DNA from: Amycolatopsis azurea DSM 43854
GTDB taxonomy: Bacteria; Actinomycetota; Actinomycetes; Mycobacteriales; Pseudonocardiaceae
Reading direction: 5' to 3'
NCBI RefSeq assembly: GCF_001995215.1
Contig: NZ_MUXN01000018.1
Span: 108,873 to 172,872, forward strand
DNA length: 64,000 nucleotides
Part shown: positions 26,284 through 33,675 of the stretch, one piece after another
Numbering within the stretch: the first letter of the stretch is position 1
Layout of the letters: each line of letters opens with the position of its first letter
Position numbers and translations under genes: made by a program
The notes under the pieces: model-generated
Database searches by the model: none
Told to the model about the DNA's origin: nothing
Seen by the model: the letters and a program-made list of their open reading frames with translations, nothing else

Positions 26284-27197
26284 AACAACCCATGAGGCAA
26301 GAAACATCGACCGCGCGCTCTAGGGAACTCGGCCACGAGCTTCGACGAGTCCGCAAGCGCGCCGGGTACTCCGGCACAGAAATGGCGCGGATGTTGGGTT
26401 GGGGCCTACCCAAAGTCTCCCGACTGGAGAGCGGTCAACGCGAGGTGCTCCCGACGGAAATCACGGACTACCTTGCTCGCGCCCGAGCGACGCCCGAAGA
26501 ACTCGCGGAGCTCGTAGCGCTGGCAAGCGGGGCTCACAATCACAGGCTGCAATTTCACGCCGCAGGCCAACCCGACGCCCTTCGCACCCTCACCTTGCTG
26601 GAAGCACGCTGTAAATCGATCACGACCTACAGCCCGGATCTTGTTCCCGCTCATCTCCAGACTGACGCCTACATTCAGGCCGTCTTCCGACGGTACGGCC
26701 ACACCGCTGGTCCCGAGTTCGACGCGGCTGTCGCTGCCCGGGTCAAGCGCCAAACGGCCATATTCACCCGGCACTCACGCCCCGCCCTCACCCTCTATGT
26801 TCACGAAGACGCTCTCTGCGCGACGCTCGACGACCCGGCGATCATGTACGAGCAACTGCTCCATCTCCAGCTCTCGTCGGAGCTGCCTCACTGCCGTATC
26901 CGTGTCGTACCCGCCAGCAACGACACCTTCGACAGCCGCCACGACTTCACGATCTTCCGGCACGAAGTCGATCAACCCGTGCTCCACGTAGACGCTCTCA
27001 CCGCCAGCCTCTTCCTGGAGGACGACACCGAGATCGCCTTCTATCAGGAGTTCCTGAACCACGTCGATGCCGCCGCGCTCGATCGCCACGAGTCCAGGGA
27101 ATGGCTCGCCAGCCGAACGCGGGAGCTCGAACCGAGAACGCATGTCCATGCCAGGAGATGGCCGCAGGACTCCCGGTTGGTGCACCAACCCCGATAG
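26280..27197 (+). CDS. XRE-family regulator with DUF5753 (Scr1-type)
   Basis: A 305-residue protein with an N-terminal helix-turn-helix (GTEMARMLGWGLPKVSRLESGQ) and a C-terminal DUF5753 domain (LVPAHLQTDAYIQAVF ... RIRVVPASNDTF). This matches the many Scr1-like regulators of actinomycetes, which usually act with DUF397 proteins. GTG 26280 couples it to the upstream gene; ATG 26292 is an alternative. It is the last gene before the right end of the element and is followed by a strong terminator. Confidence 0.9.
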   Translation: MKQPMRQETSTARSRELGHELRRVRKRAGYSGTEMARMLGWGLPKVSRLESGQREVLPTEITDYLARARATPEELAELVALASGAHNHRLQFHAAGQPDALRTLTLLEARCKSITTYSPDLVPAHLQTDAYIQAVFRRYGHTAGPEFDAAVAARVKRQTAIFTRHSRPALTLYVHEDALCATLDDPAIMYEQLLHLQLSSELPHCRIRVVPASNDTFDSRHDFTIFRHEVDQPVLHVDALTASLFLEDDTEIAFYQEFLNHVDAAALDRHESREWLASRTRELEPRTHVHARRWPQDSRLVHQPR

Positions 27198-27297
27198 GTG
27201 CACCAACCGGGTTCCACTCTGCTGTCACGGTCAAGCAGCGGCGTCACGTGCACAGCCCGTAGCGTGGACTGCGCTGCGTTGATCCGCCTGCGGTAGG

Positions 27298-27365
27298 CAT
27301 GAGTGCCCAGAGTTGAGCCGCCCGCCCTTGACACGACCAGGGGCGGGCGGCTCCTCGCACTCATG
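27298..27365 (+). terminator. Nested hairpin terminator at the right end of the element
   Basis: An outer stem CATGAGTGC/GCACTCATG encloses an inner perfect 13-bp stem GAGCCGCCCGCCC/GGGCGGGCGGCTC (27315-27327 and 27341-27353). It follows the XRE gene by 100 bp and precedes the candidate right attachment site. Confidence 0.75.
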
Positions 27366-27379
27366 GCTCGTACAGGACG

Positions 27380-27405
27380 AGCGGAGTACAGTGTTGTTGG
27401 TTGAC
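27380..27405. other. Candidate attR
   Basis: This right end carries TACAGT (27387-27392), shared with the left end, followed by GTTGGTTGAC (27396-27405). The latter is an 8-of-10 inverted match to GACAACCGAC at the left. The hairpin arm CCCGAATCGCCACTCACGAC begins 15 bp further on. Confidence 0.45.
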
Positions 27406-27420
27406 TTAGACGGTGGCTAG

Positions 27421-27440
27421 CCCGAATCGCCACTCACGAC
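27421..27440 (-). repeat. Hairpin arm right of the integrative element
   Basis: CCCGAATCGCCACTCACGAC is the exact reverse complement of the 20 bp beside purL at 16580-16599, now 10.8 kb away across the integrative element. A third copy, in the same orientation as this one, is at 27592-27611. Confidence 0.8.
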
Positions 27441-27487
27441 CCCCGGTACCGACGTCTCACCGCCGCGTGGCCGGGCTCCCGACGCGA

Positions 27488-27550
27488 GTCGTCCGTCTGG
27501 ACACGCGTGTCGTCCATCCAGTCACGTGTGTCGTCCGTCCAAGCACACGA
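27488..27550. repeat. Three tandem 21-bp repeats
   Basis: Three consecutive 21-mers begin GTCGTCCGTC, GTCGTCCATC and GTCGTCCGTC and diverge at the 3' half (GGACACGCGT, AGTCACGTGT, AAGCACACGA). They lie outside the element, downstream of the pentapeptide gene. The function is unknown. Confidence 0.75.
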
Positions 27551-27587
27551 AACCGTCCGCCAGTAGGTACCTAAGAGACGGTCAGCC

Positions 27588-28445
27588 CTAACCCGAATCG
27601 CCACTCACGACCGGCAAAGTCGTCCCGGGCGGGAACTTCGCGCCTTCCAGTACCGGCGGCTCCGCGAAAGTGGCGACGCTGAAGTCGACAGCGGTCTCGA
27701 CGACCGTGTTGGCCAAGGACACCTTCCGCTCGAACCTCGCCCGCGTGAGTTCGAGCTCGCCGTGGATCGTCACGTTCTCCAGCAGGAACTTCCCGGACAG
27801 CTGGGCGTCGGTGAGGTCGAGATACGTCAGCACCTCGCAGCGATCCGCGCCGAACCAGCCGACCCGCCTGCCGAGCAGCCCCAGTTTGTCGAGCCGGGCA
27901 TCGCTGAGGTTGAGCGAAAGCGTCGGCCCGGTGGTGCCGGAGATGGGCAGGATGTCGCGGATCAGCCGTTCGGCCGCGCGCCGGACCAGCCGTTCGCGTT
28001 CGGCTTCGGCCTTGTTTTCCTTGTCCCACTTGGTGTCGCTCGGAAAACTCGGATGGTCGAACGGCCGCCGCAGGTAGGCGCACAACACGTCGAGCACCGT
28101 CTGCCGGTACTCCGGACGCGTCCTGGCCAGCCCCGCGAGCGAATGCATCGCCCCGACCCGCACCTGGTCGGCCTCGTTGCCCAGCAGTTCGATCGACTTG
28201 GCGAAGCGCTCGTCGGAGATCCGGCTGCGCTCGATCTCGTGCCGGTCCTCCTCGGTACGCCTGCGCCGGTCGTTGAGCCAAAGTCCATACAGCGCGGCGA
28301 CCGCGCCACCGGCGAGGGCGCCGGTCTTGAGCGCGTCGCCGCGGCTCGTCGCGCGATCCGTGAGCAGCCAGGCGGTGACCCCGACGAGCACCACGACCGA
28401 CGACAGCAACGTCCACAGCAGCGGTGACCTGAGCAGTCGTTTCAT
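27588..28445 (-). CDS. Membrane-anchored pentapeptide-repeat-like protein, copy 2
   Basis: A 285-residue paralogue of the upstream gene. It begins with MKRLLRSPLLWT and one or two N-terminal membrane helices (about residues 10-28 and 42-56), then a conserved helical domain (DERFAKSIELLGNEADQVRVGAMHSLAGLAR). A short region of pentapeptide-like repeats follows (LNLSDARLDKL, LDLTDAQLSGK). The last seven codons (VVSGDSG) and part of the stop are supplied by a copy of the GTCGTGAGTGGC repeat. It overlaps the upstream copy by four bases (ATGA). The function is unknown. Confidence 0.78.
   Translation of the reverse strand: MKRLLRSPLLWTLLSSVVVLVGVTAWLLTDRATSRGDALKTGALAGGAVAALYGLWLNDRRRRTEEDRHEIERSRISDERFAKSIELLGNEADQVRVGAMHSLAGLARTRPEYRQTVLDVLCAYLRRPFDHPSFPSDTKWDKENKAEAERERLVRRAAERLIRDILPISGTTGPTLSLNLSDARLDKLGLLGRRVGWFGADRCEVLTYLDLTDAQLSGKFLLENVTIHGELELTRARFERKVSLANTVVETAVDFSVATFAEPPVLEGAKFPPGTTLPVVSGDSG
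27592..27611 (-). repeat. Third copy of the GTCGTGAGTGGC arm, inside a coding end
   Basis: The same 20 bp as at 16580 and 27421 forms the C-terminal codons VVSGDSG of the pentapeptide gene. It shows that this repeat has spread between sites and that one copy became coding. Confidence 0.8.
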
Positions 28446-29566
28446 CGGTCCTTCATCACGAGCCTGGCCCGGCCGTCGGGCAGCGTCTCGACGGACCAGC
28501 CCGCCGGGAGCTCGTGATCCCTCGACGGTTCCACCATCGTGTTGTACAGCGACACGGTGCCGGGCGGCTCACCGAAGCTCAGATCCGCGAAGCTTTCGAA
28601 CCGCGCGCGATGCAGGTCCAGCGTCTTCCCGAATTTCGCGTCGGCGAAGACGGCGTTCTTCACGAAAACGCTGTCCTTGAAGGACGTCTCACCGGCGAAG
28701 GCCGTGCCCCGGAACTCGGCGTCCTCGGAGAACCGCACCCCGCTGAACCACGCCCGCTGTTCGAACTTGGCTTCACTGCACCGGAAGAAGCCGATCCGCT
28801 TCTTCTCACCCGCTCCGGCGCCGGTCAGGTACACCGGCCCGCGGAACACGCAACCGGACAGGTTGGTGCTGCTGTACAGACCGGCGTACCGGAGCAGCAG
28901 CTTGCCGACCTTCCGCTCCGACAGGTCGAAGTACTCCAGCACCGCCCCGGTCAGGTCGAGGTCGTACGCGGGCACGTCCGCGGAATCCGCGGCCGGGAGC
29001 AGTTCCCCGATCAACCGCTGCGCGGTCTGCCGCACCTGGAGTTCCTGATCCTGCTCCGGGGTCGCCTTCTTCTCCGAGTCGCCCCTGGACGGCTTCGCGG
29101 TTTCGTCGTACCGCGGATGTTCGAACGGCCGCCGCAGGTACGAGCACAGGATGTCCAACACGGTCTGCCGGTAGACCGCCCGCCCGCGGGCCAGGCCCGC
29201 CAGCGCGTGCATCGCCCCCACCCGTACCTGGTCGGCGTCGTGCCCGAGCAGTTCGACGGCCTTCGCGAACCGTTCGTCCGAGATCCGGTCCCGGTCCTGG
29301 TCGGCCCGCCGCAGTTCGAGTTCCTGCCGCTGCCGCTCGATCTCCTGCCGCCGCTCCTCGACCCGGCGCCGCCTGTCGTTGAGCCACAACGCGTAGAGCG
29401 CGACGATGGCGCCCCCGGCGATGCCGCCGGTCTTCAACGCCTCGCTGCGGCTGGTCGCCGGATCGGTCAGCAACCAGCCGCCCACGGCCAGCAGGAGTAC
29501 GAGCGAGGCGATGAACGTCCAGAGCAACGGGGAGCGGAGCGTCGGGGACCGGAGCAACCGCTTCAT
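28442..29566 (-). CDS. Membrane-anchored pentapeptide-repeat protein, copy 1
   Basis: A 374-residue protein with N-terminal membrane helices (LLWTFIASLVLLLAVGGWLL and a second at about 45-60) and a charged, probably coiled-coil stretch (EERRQEIERQRQELELRR). The helical domain DERFAKAVELLGHDADQVRVG follows, and then pentapeptide repeats of the A(D/K)LxF kind (residues ~260-335, e.g. AEFRGTAFAGETSF, AVFADAKF). Repeats of this type form a right-handed beta-helix. It is the first gene of a tandem pair and overlaps the second by ATGA. The role is unknown. Confidence 0.82.
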   Translation of the reverse strand: MKRLLRSPTLRSPLLWTFIASLVLLLAVGGWLLTDPATSRSEALKTGGIAGGAIVALYALWLNDRRRRVEERRQEIERQRQELELRRADQDRDRISDERFAKAVELLGHDADQVRVGAMHALAGLARGRAVYRQTVLDILCSYLRRPFEHPRYDETAKPSRGDSEKKATPEQDQELQVRQTAQRLIGELLPAADSADVPAYDLDLTGAVLEYFDLSERKVGKLLLRYAGLYSSTNLSGCVFRGPVYLTGAGAGEKKRIGFFRCSEAKFEQRAWFSGVRFSEDAEFRGTAFAGETSFKDSVFVKNAVFADAKFGKTLDLHRARFESFADLSFGEPPGTVSLYNTMVEPSRDHELPAGWSVETLPDGRARLVMKDR

Positions 29567-29570
29567 TCGC

Positions 29571-30413
29571 TCAGAATACGAAGAAGTTGCGGACGCAGAA
29601 GGACTTGTCCGGGTTGTCGTCCGAGGAGATCCCCGACCCGCTCACCTTCTTGCCCTTGACCGTGCCTTCGATGTCACCGGTGATGAAGCCGTCGCCGATG
29701 CCGGCGGTCTTGGTGACCTCCAGCTGCGACGGCGCCGGGGCCATGATGTCGATCGAGTCGCCCATGGTCGCCTTCATGTCCTCGCAGACCAGCGACAGCG
29801 CGCCGGCCTTGTCGCCCGCGCTCACCTTCGCCAGGAAGTCCTTGAGGTTCTGGACGCCCTTCGGGTTGCCTTCGGAGCCCGTGCTGCCACCGCTTTCGGT
29901 GCTCTTCGGGCTGCTCTTGGGCGCGCTCGACTTCGGGCTGCTCTTCGGCGCGGAAGACGGCGGCGCCTTCTCGGACGACGACGCGGGCGGCGCGGCCGTG
30001 TTGTTGCCCTCGTCCTTGCTGAGCAGGAAGCCCGGCGCGAGGAACCCGGTGACACCGAAGGCGATCAGTACGACGAGGCCGATCACGATCCCGATGATCA
30101 GGCCGGTCTTGCTCTTCTTCGGGGGCTCGGGCGGGCCGCCGTAACCCTGCGGGTAGCCGGGGTTGTTCGGGTCCCAGCCCTGCTGCTGCGCGTTCGGGTC
30201 CCAGCCTTGCTGCGGCTGCTGCGGGTATTGCTGGGTCTGGTCCCAGCCCTGTTGCGGCTGCTGCTGGTACTGCTGGGTCTGGTCCCAGCCCTGCTGCGGC
30301 TGCTGTCCGTACTGCTGAGGCTGACCGTATTGCTGGGTCTGGTCCCAGCCACCGGGCTGCTGTCCCTGGGGGTCCTGGCCGTAGGGCTGGCCTGGCTGGG
30401 GTGGGTAGGTCAT
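29571..30413 (-). CDS. Q-rich membrane protein with C-terminal Cys module
   Basis: A 280-residue protein. The N-terminal 95 residues are a cytoplasmic low-complexity region with the unit QQPQQGWDQTQQY repeated. A transmembrane helix follows (GLIIGIVIGLVVLIAFGVTGF), then a Ser/Pro/Lys-rich linker. The last 95 residues are a folded module (DFLAKVSAGDKAGALSLVCED ... SFCVRNFF) related to that of the protein at 8993-9781. ATG 30413 begins MTYPPQPGQPYGQ. This layout is common in actinobacteria, but the role is unknown. Its stop lies five bases from the start of the pentapeptide gene. Confidence 0.78.
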   Translation of the reverse strand: MTYPPQPGQPYGQDPQGQQPGGWDQTQQYGQPQQYGQQPQQGWDQTQQYQQQPQQGWDQTQQYPQQPQQGWDPNAQQQGWDPNNPGYPQGYGGPPEPPKKSKTGLIIGIVIGLVVLIAFGVTGFLAPGFLLSKDEGNNTAAPPASSSEKAPPSSAPKSSPKSSAPKSSPKSTESGGSTGSEGNPKGVQNLKDFLAKVSAGDKAGALSLVCEDMKATMGDSIDIMAPAPSQLEVTKTAGIGDGFITGDIEGTVKGKKVSGSGISSDDNPDKSFCVRNFFVF

Positions 30414-30601
30414 CGGTCTCGCCTTCCGTACTGGGGCCTGAGGCTGCAGATCAGACGACCGGCGGTCAGCGCTGGTTCCGGATCCGCCCATGCCAGGGTT
30501 TTCGTGGGCATTCTGCTCCGGAAGGTACCCCGCGACGAAAGTGGCGCGCGAAAGCGGCTCCCGGCCGGGGCCGGGAGCCGCTTCTTCACGAAATGCGCAG
30601 C

Positions 30602-31447
30602 TCAGCCGTTGGCCAGTGCCTGCAAACGGTCGTAAGCGCCGTTGAAGGTGTTCTGGTCGAGCGGGCTGGAGGTGTACTGCCACACGGTGTAGAAGCCCCA
30701 GCCGTAGGGCAGTGTGCCCACGGAAGACGCGTAGCGCGCGATCCACAGCGGGACCGTGCCACCGAAGTTCTGCGACGAGCCGACACAGGTGCTCCACCAG
30801 CTCGTCGAGGTGTAGATGACGGGCCAGCGGCCGGTGCGCTGCTGGTATCGGTCGTGGAACGCCCGGATCCACGCCCCCATGGCCGACTGGCTCAGGCCGT
30901 AGCAGGTGGCGCCGTACGGGTTGTACTCCATGTCCAGCGCGCCCGGCAGGGTCTTGCCGTCCTTGGACCAGCCGCCGCCGTTGTTGACGAAGTAGTCCGC
31001 CTGCGCCGCGCCGCCGGAGACGTTGGGCAGGGCGAAGTGGTACGCGCCGCGGATGAAGCCCTGGCCGTAGGAGCCGTTGTACTGCTGGGCGAAGTACGGG
31101 TTCTTGTAGCTCGTGCCTTCGGTGGCCTTCGTCCACACGAAGCGCTTGCCCTGACCCCACCAGTAGGCCCAGTCGACGTTCTGCTGGTAGCTGGCGACGT
31201 CCATGCCCGCGACCGTCGCGAGCACCCCGGCCTCAGGCTGCGGCCGGGCCGCCTTCTCCTTGGACTCCGGGGTGGAGGTGTCGCCTTCCACGCGCCGGAT
31301 CTGCGATCCGATCGTGTGGTCGTTCTGCTGGAGATCCTGTTCGATCGACGTGATCTCGGGGGACGGGGCGGCCGACGCCTGGACCGTGCTGCTGAGCAGG
31401 AGCAGCGCGGAGCCGACGGCGATGGCGATTCTTCGGGAAGTGCGCAT
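30602..31447 (-). CDS. Secreted GH25 lysozyme (muramidase), copy 1
   Basis: A 281-residue glycoside hydrolase family 25 muramidase that would cleave peptidoglycan outside the cell. An N-terminal signal peptide (about residues 1-27, ending ASAAP) is followed by a 50-residue linker and the GH25 domain. The catalytic Asp is in AGMDVASYQ and the Asp-Glu pair in ALDMEYNPYG. It is a paralogue of the next gene. The 190-bp leader between the two contains two hairpins, one with a 9-bp stem close to the start. Confidence 0.92.
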   Translation of the reverse strand: MRTSRRIAIAVGSALLLLSSTVQASAAPSPEITSIEQDLQQNDHTIGSQIRRVEGDTSTPESKEKAARPQPEAGVLATVAGMDVASYQQNVDWAYWWGQGKRFVWTKATEGTSYKNPYFAQQYNGSYGQGFIRGAYHFALPNVSGGAAQADYFVNNGGGWSKDGKTLPGALDMEYNPYGATCYGLSQSAMGAWIRAFHDRYQQRTGRWPVIYTSTSWWSTCVGSSQNFGGTVPLWIARYASSVGTLPYGWGFYTVWQYTSSPLDQNTFNGAYDRLQALANG

Positions 31448-31477
31448 ACGACAATCCCTTCACGGATAACCCTCGCT

Positions 31478-31530
31478 GAGGACGGCTAACTTGCAGGTGG
31501 TAGCCGTCCGGGCACGATTGTTGACGACGA
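31478..31530 (-). promoter_or_regulatory. Structured 5' leader of GH25 lysozyme copy 1
   Basis: Read on the minus strand, GGCAC-N15-GTGCC is followed by GGACGGCTA-N12-TAGCCGTCC, and then by a GAAGGGA ribosome binding site about 35 bases on. Two successive stems in a leader upstream of a cell-wall hydrolase suggest a regulatory RNA, but no known riboswitch consensus could be confirmed. Confidence 0.4.
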
Positions 31531-31640
31531 GTGCCGGGTTTGTCACTAACTTCCGTGAAATTGGTACTACGCGTGGGTGATTTTCATTTCCATGTTGACG
31601 GTGTTCTGTGATCTTGTAACCCCACTCGGGGGTGACGGCG

Positions 31641-32459
31641 TCAGCCGATCGACAACGCGTGCACGCGATCTTGCGTGCCGTTGAACCAGTTCTGATCGCC
31701 GGGCAGGCTGCCCTTGTTCGAGAACTGCCAGATGGTCTGGGTCTTCCAGCTCGCGGGCAGTTCCCCGACCTCGGTGTTGTAGCGCGCGACCCACAGCGGG
31801 TTCTGCCAGAACAGGTTGCTGTTCCCGGTGCAGCGCTTCCACCAGCTCGTCGACGTGTAGATCGCCGGATGCCGGCCGGTGCGGTGCAGATAGGCCGTGG
31901 CGAACGACGCCATCCACTCCACCATTTGCGCGGGTGTCTTGCCGTAACAGGTTTCGCCGTACGGGTTGTACTCGACGTCGAGCGCGCCCGGCAGCGTCTT
32001 GCCGTCCTTGGACCAGCCGCCGCCGTGGTCGACGAAGTAGTGCGCCTGCGCGGCGCCGTCCGAGATGTCGGGGCGTGCGAAGTGGTAGGCCCCGCGGATC
32101 ATGCCCACGCCGTAGGAACCGTTGTACTGCTGGGGAAACCTCGGGTTGACGAAGCCGGTGCCCTCGGTCGCCTTCACGTAGACGAACTTCGCGCCGGTCC
32201 TGGCCGCGGCGGGCCAGTCGACGTCGCCTTGATGACCGCTGACGTCATGGCCGAGTGTCTGCGCTTCGCCGCCGTACAGCGGCCCCACCGACACGTTGAC
32301 GCCTTCGTGCAGCGCGATCTGTGAACCGGCGTAGTGCTCCTCGGCCCCGTCGTATCTGGGCCCGCCTTCACGTGCGACGGCGGGGGTCTGCGCGAGCAGC
32401 AGAACCCCCGCCGCGAGGACGGCCCCCCAGCCTTTCGAACACACTCTGCGACTCATCAC
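31641..32459 (-). CDS. Secreted GH25 lysozyme (muramidase), copy 2
   Basis: A 272-residue GH25 muramidase related to copy 1. It has a signal peptide (residues 1-29, AVLAAGVLLLAQTPAVA), a short linker, and the catalytic domain with GHDVSGHQGDVDW and the Asp-Glu motif in ALDVEYNPYG. The two enzymes share long stretches such as GGGWSKDGKTLPGALD and IYTSTSWW, consistent with a tandem duplication. ATG 32459 or the next ATG are both possible starts. It may serve in cell-wall turnover or lysis of competitors. Confidence 0.92.
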   Translation of the reverse strand: MMSRRVCSKGWGAVLAAGVLLLAQTPAVAREGGPRYDGAEEHYAGSQIALHEGVNVSVGPLYGGEAQTLGHDVSGHQGDVDWPAAARTGAKFVYVKATEGTGFVNPRFPQQYNGSYGVGMIRGAYHFARPDISDGAAQAHYFVDHGGGWSKDGKTLPGALDVEYNPYGETCYGKTPAQMVEWMASFATAYLHRTGRHPAIYTSTSWWKRCTGNSNLFWQNPLWVARYNTEVGELPASWKTQTIWQFSNKGSLPGDQNWFNGTQDRVHALSIG

Positions 32460-32560
32460 GTCGCCACGATCCCCCGGGAAAAGGGAATCAGCGACTCGAA
32501 CATCACCCGAAAGAGTTGCTTTCAGGGCGAAAAAATTGGGCCGAGTGGGTTAATCGAGCC

Positions 32561-33226
32561 CTAACGACGCTCGTCCGAAAGGGCTTTGTCGAGGTGCTCC
32601 GAGGGGATGATCGCGGTGAGCCGATCGTGGGGATTGAGCGTCACGGGATGCCCCGCGAGCAGCGGGACCATGTCGCGGCCCAGCACCGCGCGGGCGTGCG
32701 GCCACTCGCGCGGCACCAGCGCCTTTGCCGTGTACGCCGGCACCAGCACCTGGCCGTCGACGTTGTGGAAGCCGATCACCGTGCGCTGGACCGGGGAAAG
32801 GGCGTAGACGAACAGCGTCGAGTCGAGGAAGACCCGCGGCAGGTCGGCGGCCGGGCGGTGGTTCGTGCGCACCAGCTGGAGGAGCTGCTCGAGTTCGTTG
32901 CGCGGCTCCGGGAAGCCGAGCGCCTTGGGCGAGGGCCGGTAGCGGTCGTTGGGGTGGAAGTCCTCGACGATCTCGCCGCCGCCGTTCACCGGGTACGCGC
33001 CGACGACCGCCCAGGACGGCACCGGGCCGTCGGGGTCGAAGGCCTCGTCGATGACATAAAGCCAGCTGTTCGGGTTGGCCCTGGCGTTGGCGCGCATCTC
33101 TTCGGTGATCTTCGGCTTGCCCGGTTTCCGCTTGCCCGCCGGGCTCGACGCCAACCGATCCGCCTCGTCCCGCTGCGCCATCGCCATCCCCACGTTCCGG
33201 GTGCCTGAAGGTTTGTTCGCGCTCAC
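32561..33226 (-). CDS. Type VII secretion-associated protein family member
   Basis: A 221-residue soluble protein. The stretch SWLYVIDEAFDPDGPVPSWA followed by VVGAYPVNGGGEIVEDFHPN and YRPSPKALGFPEP is characteristic of the actinobacterial family annotated as type VII secretion system-associated. The C-terminal part (LDSTLFVYALSP...) resembles SseB-like folds. No ESX core genes are in the window, so a link to secretion rests on family naming alone. It is divergent from the sterol-carrier-like gene, with only 14 bp between the starts. Confidence 0.65.
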   Translation of the reverse strand: MSANKPSGTRNVGMAMAQRDEADRLASSPAGKRKPGKPKITEEMRANARANPNSWLYVIDEAFDPDGPVPSWAVVGAYPVNGGGEIVEDFHPNDRYRPSPKALGFPEPRNELEQLLQLVRTNHRPAADLPRVFLDSTLFVYALSPVQRTVIGFHNVDGQVLVPAYTAKALVPREWPHARAVLGRDMVPLLAGHPVTLNPHDRLTAIIPSEHLDKALSDERR

Positions 33227-33240
33227 TCTACTGTTCTCCC

Positions 33241-33621
33241 ATGGCCTCTTCGCGTTCGGTCGACCCCGCTGAGTTACGTGCCGCGATCACGGCGATTTCC
33301 CCCTGGTTGAGCGGATCCGGTCCTGATCCGGCCCGGCCCGAGCTGGCCGCGGCGGTGCGGCTGAGCCTGCGGACGCTGGCCTCGGACGCCCCGGGGAAGA
33401 GTGTCGAAGTGCGGGTGCCGCCGTTCGCGGCTGTGCAGTGTGTCGAAGGATTGCGCCATACGCGCGGAACTCCGCCGAACGTCGTCGAAACGGATCCGCG
33501 CACGTGGCTGGAACTGGCGACCGGGCTGCTCGGCTGGGCCGACGCCGTCGGGTCGGGGCGGGTCACCGCCTCCGGGAGCAGGGCCGATCTGGCCCGATGG
33601 CTGCCGCTGGTGCGCCTGTGA
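33241..33621 (+). CDS. Sterol-carrier-like protein (SCP_3 family)
   Basis: A 126-residue protein of the bacterial sterol-carrier-like type found near purF/purM in many actinomycetes. It has the conserved core SVEVRVPPFAAVQCVEG...HTRGTPPNVVETDPRTWLELATG, with a following GRVTASGSRADLARWLPL. It probably binds a hydrophobic ligand; the physiological role is unknown. Its stop codon is directly joined to a 12-bp AAGTCCCCTTCA hairpin. Confidence 0.85.
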   Translation: MASSRSVDPAELRAAITAISPWLSGSGPDPARPELAAAVRLSLRTLASDAPGKSVEVRVPPFAAVQCVEGLRHTRGTPPNVVETDPRTWLELATGLLGWADAVGSGRVTASGSRADLARWLPLVRL

Positions 33622-33660
33622 AAGTCCCCTTCATCGCGAACAGTGCGCTGAAGGGGACTT
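33622..33660. terminator. Hairpin between convergent genes (AAGTCCCCTTCA type)
   Basis: AAGTCCCCTTCA (33622-33633) and TGAAGGGGACTT (33649-33660) form a perfect 12-bp stem with a 15-nt loop. It begins immediately after the sterol-carrier-like gene's stop and lies before the convergent methyltransferase gene. The arm sequence matches the element at 7234. Confidence 0.8.
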
Positions 33661-33675
33661 CGGAGGTCGAACTTT

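Larger units (their letters stand above)
16625..27392. mobile_element. Integrative conjugative-type element (AICE-like), about 10.8 kb
   Basis: The segment begins with a serine recombinase and contains a DUF2637/SpdB-like protein, an FtsK/TraB-like translocase, WhiB and HTH regulators, an Imm1-like protein and an Scr1-type regulator. This is the usual content of actinomycete integrative elements that move by double-stranded DNA transfer. No replication initiator of the RepSA, RepAM or primase-polymerase type was seen. The limits are set by a shared TACAGT at both ends, inside the flanking 20-bp inverted hairpin arms. The central part (23.5-26.3 kb) is visibly less GC-rich than the flanks. Confidence 0.82.
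27198..27587. other. 390-bp gap: right end of the element and chromosomal repeats
   Basis: No gene is visible. The stretch holds the element's terminator (27298-27365), the candidate attR, a hairpin arm at 27421-27440 and three tandem 21-bp repeats at 27488-27550, followed by the 3' end of the pentapeptide gene. Confidence 0.7.

Noticed and set aside
31448..31640. c-di-AMP (ydaO-type) riboswitch before the lysozyme
   Set aside because: Stems are present, but I could not match the conserved ydaO core by eye, so it was left as an unassigned leader.
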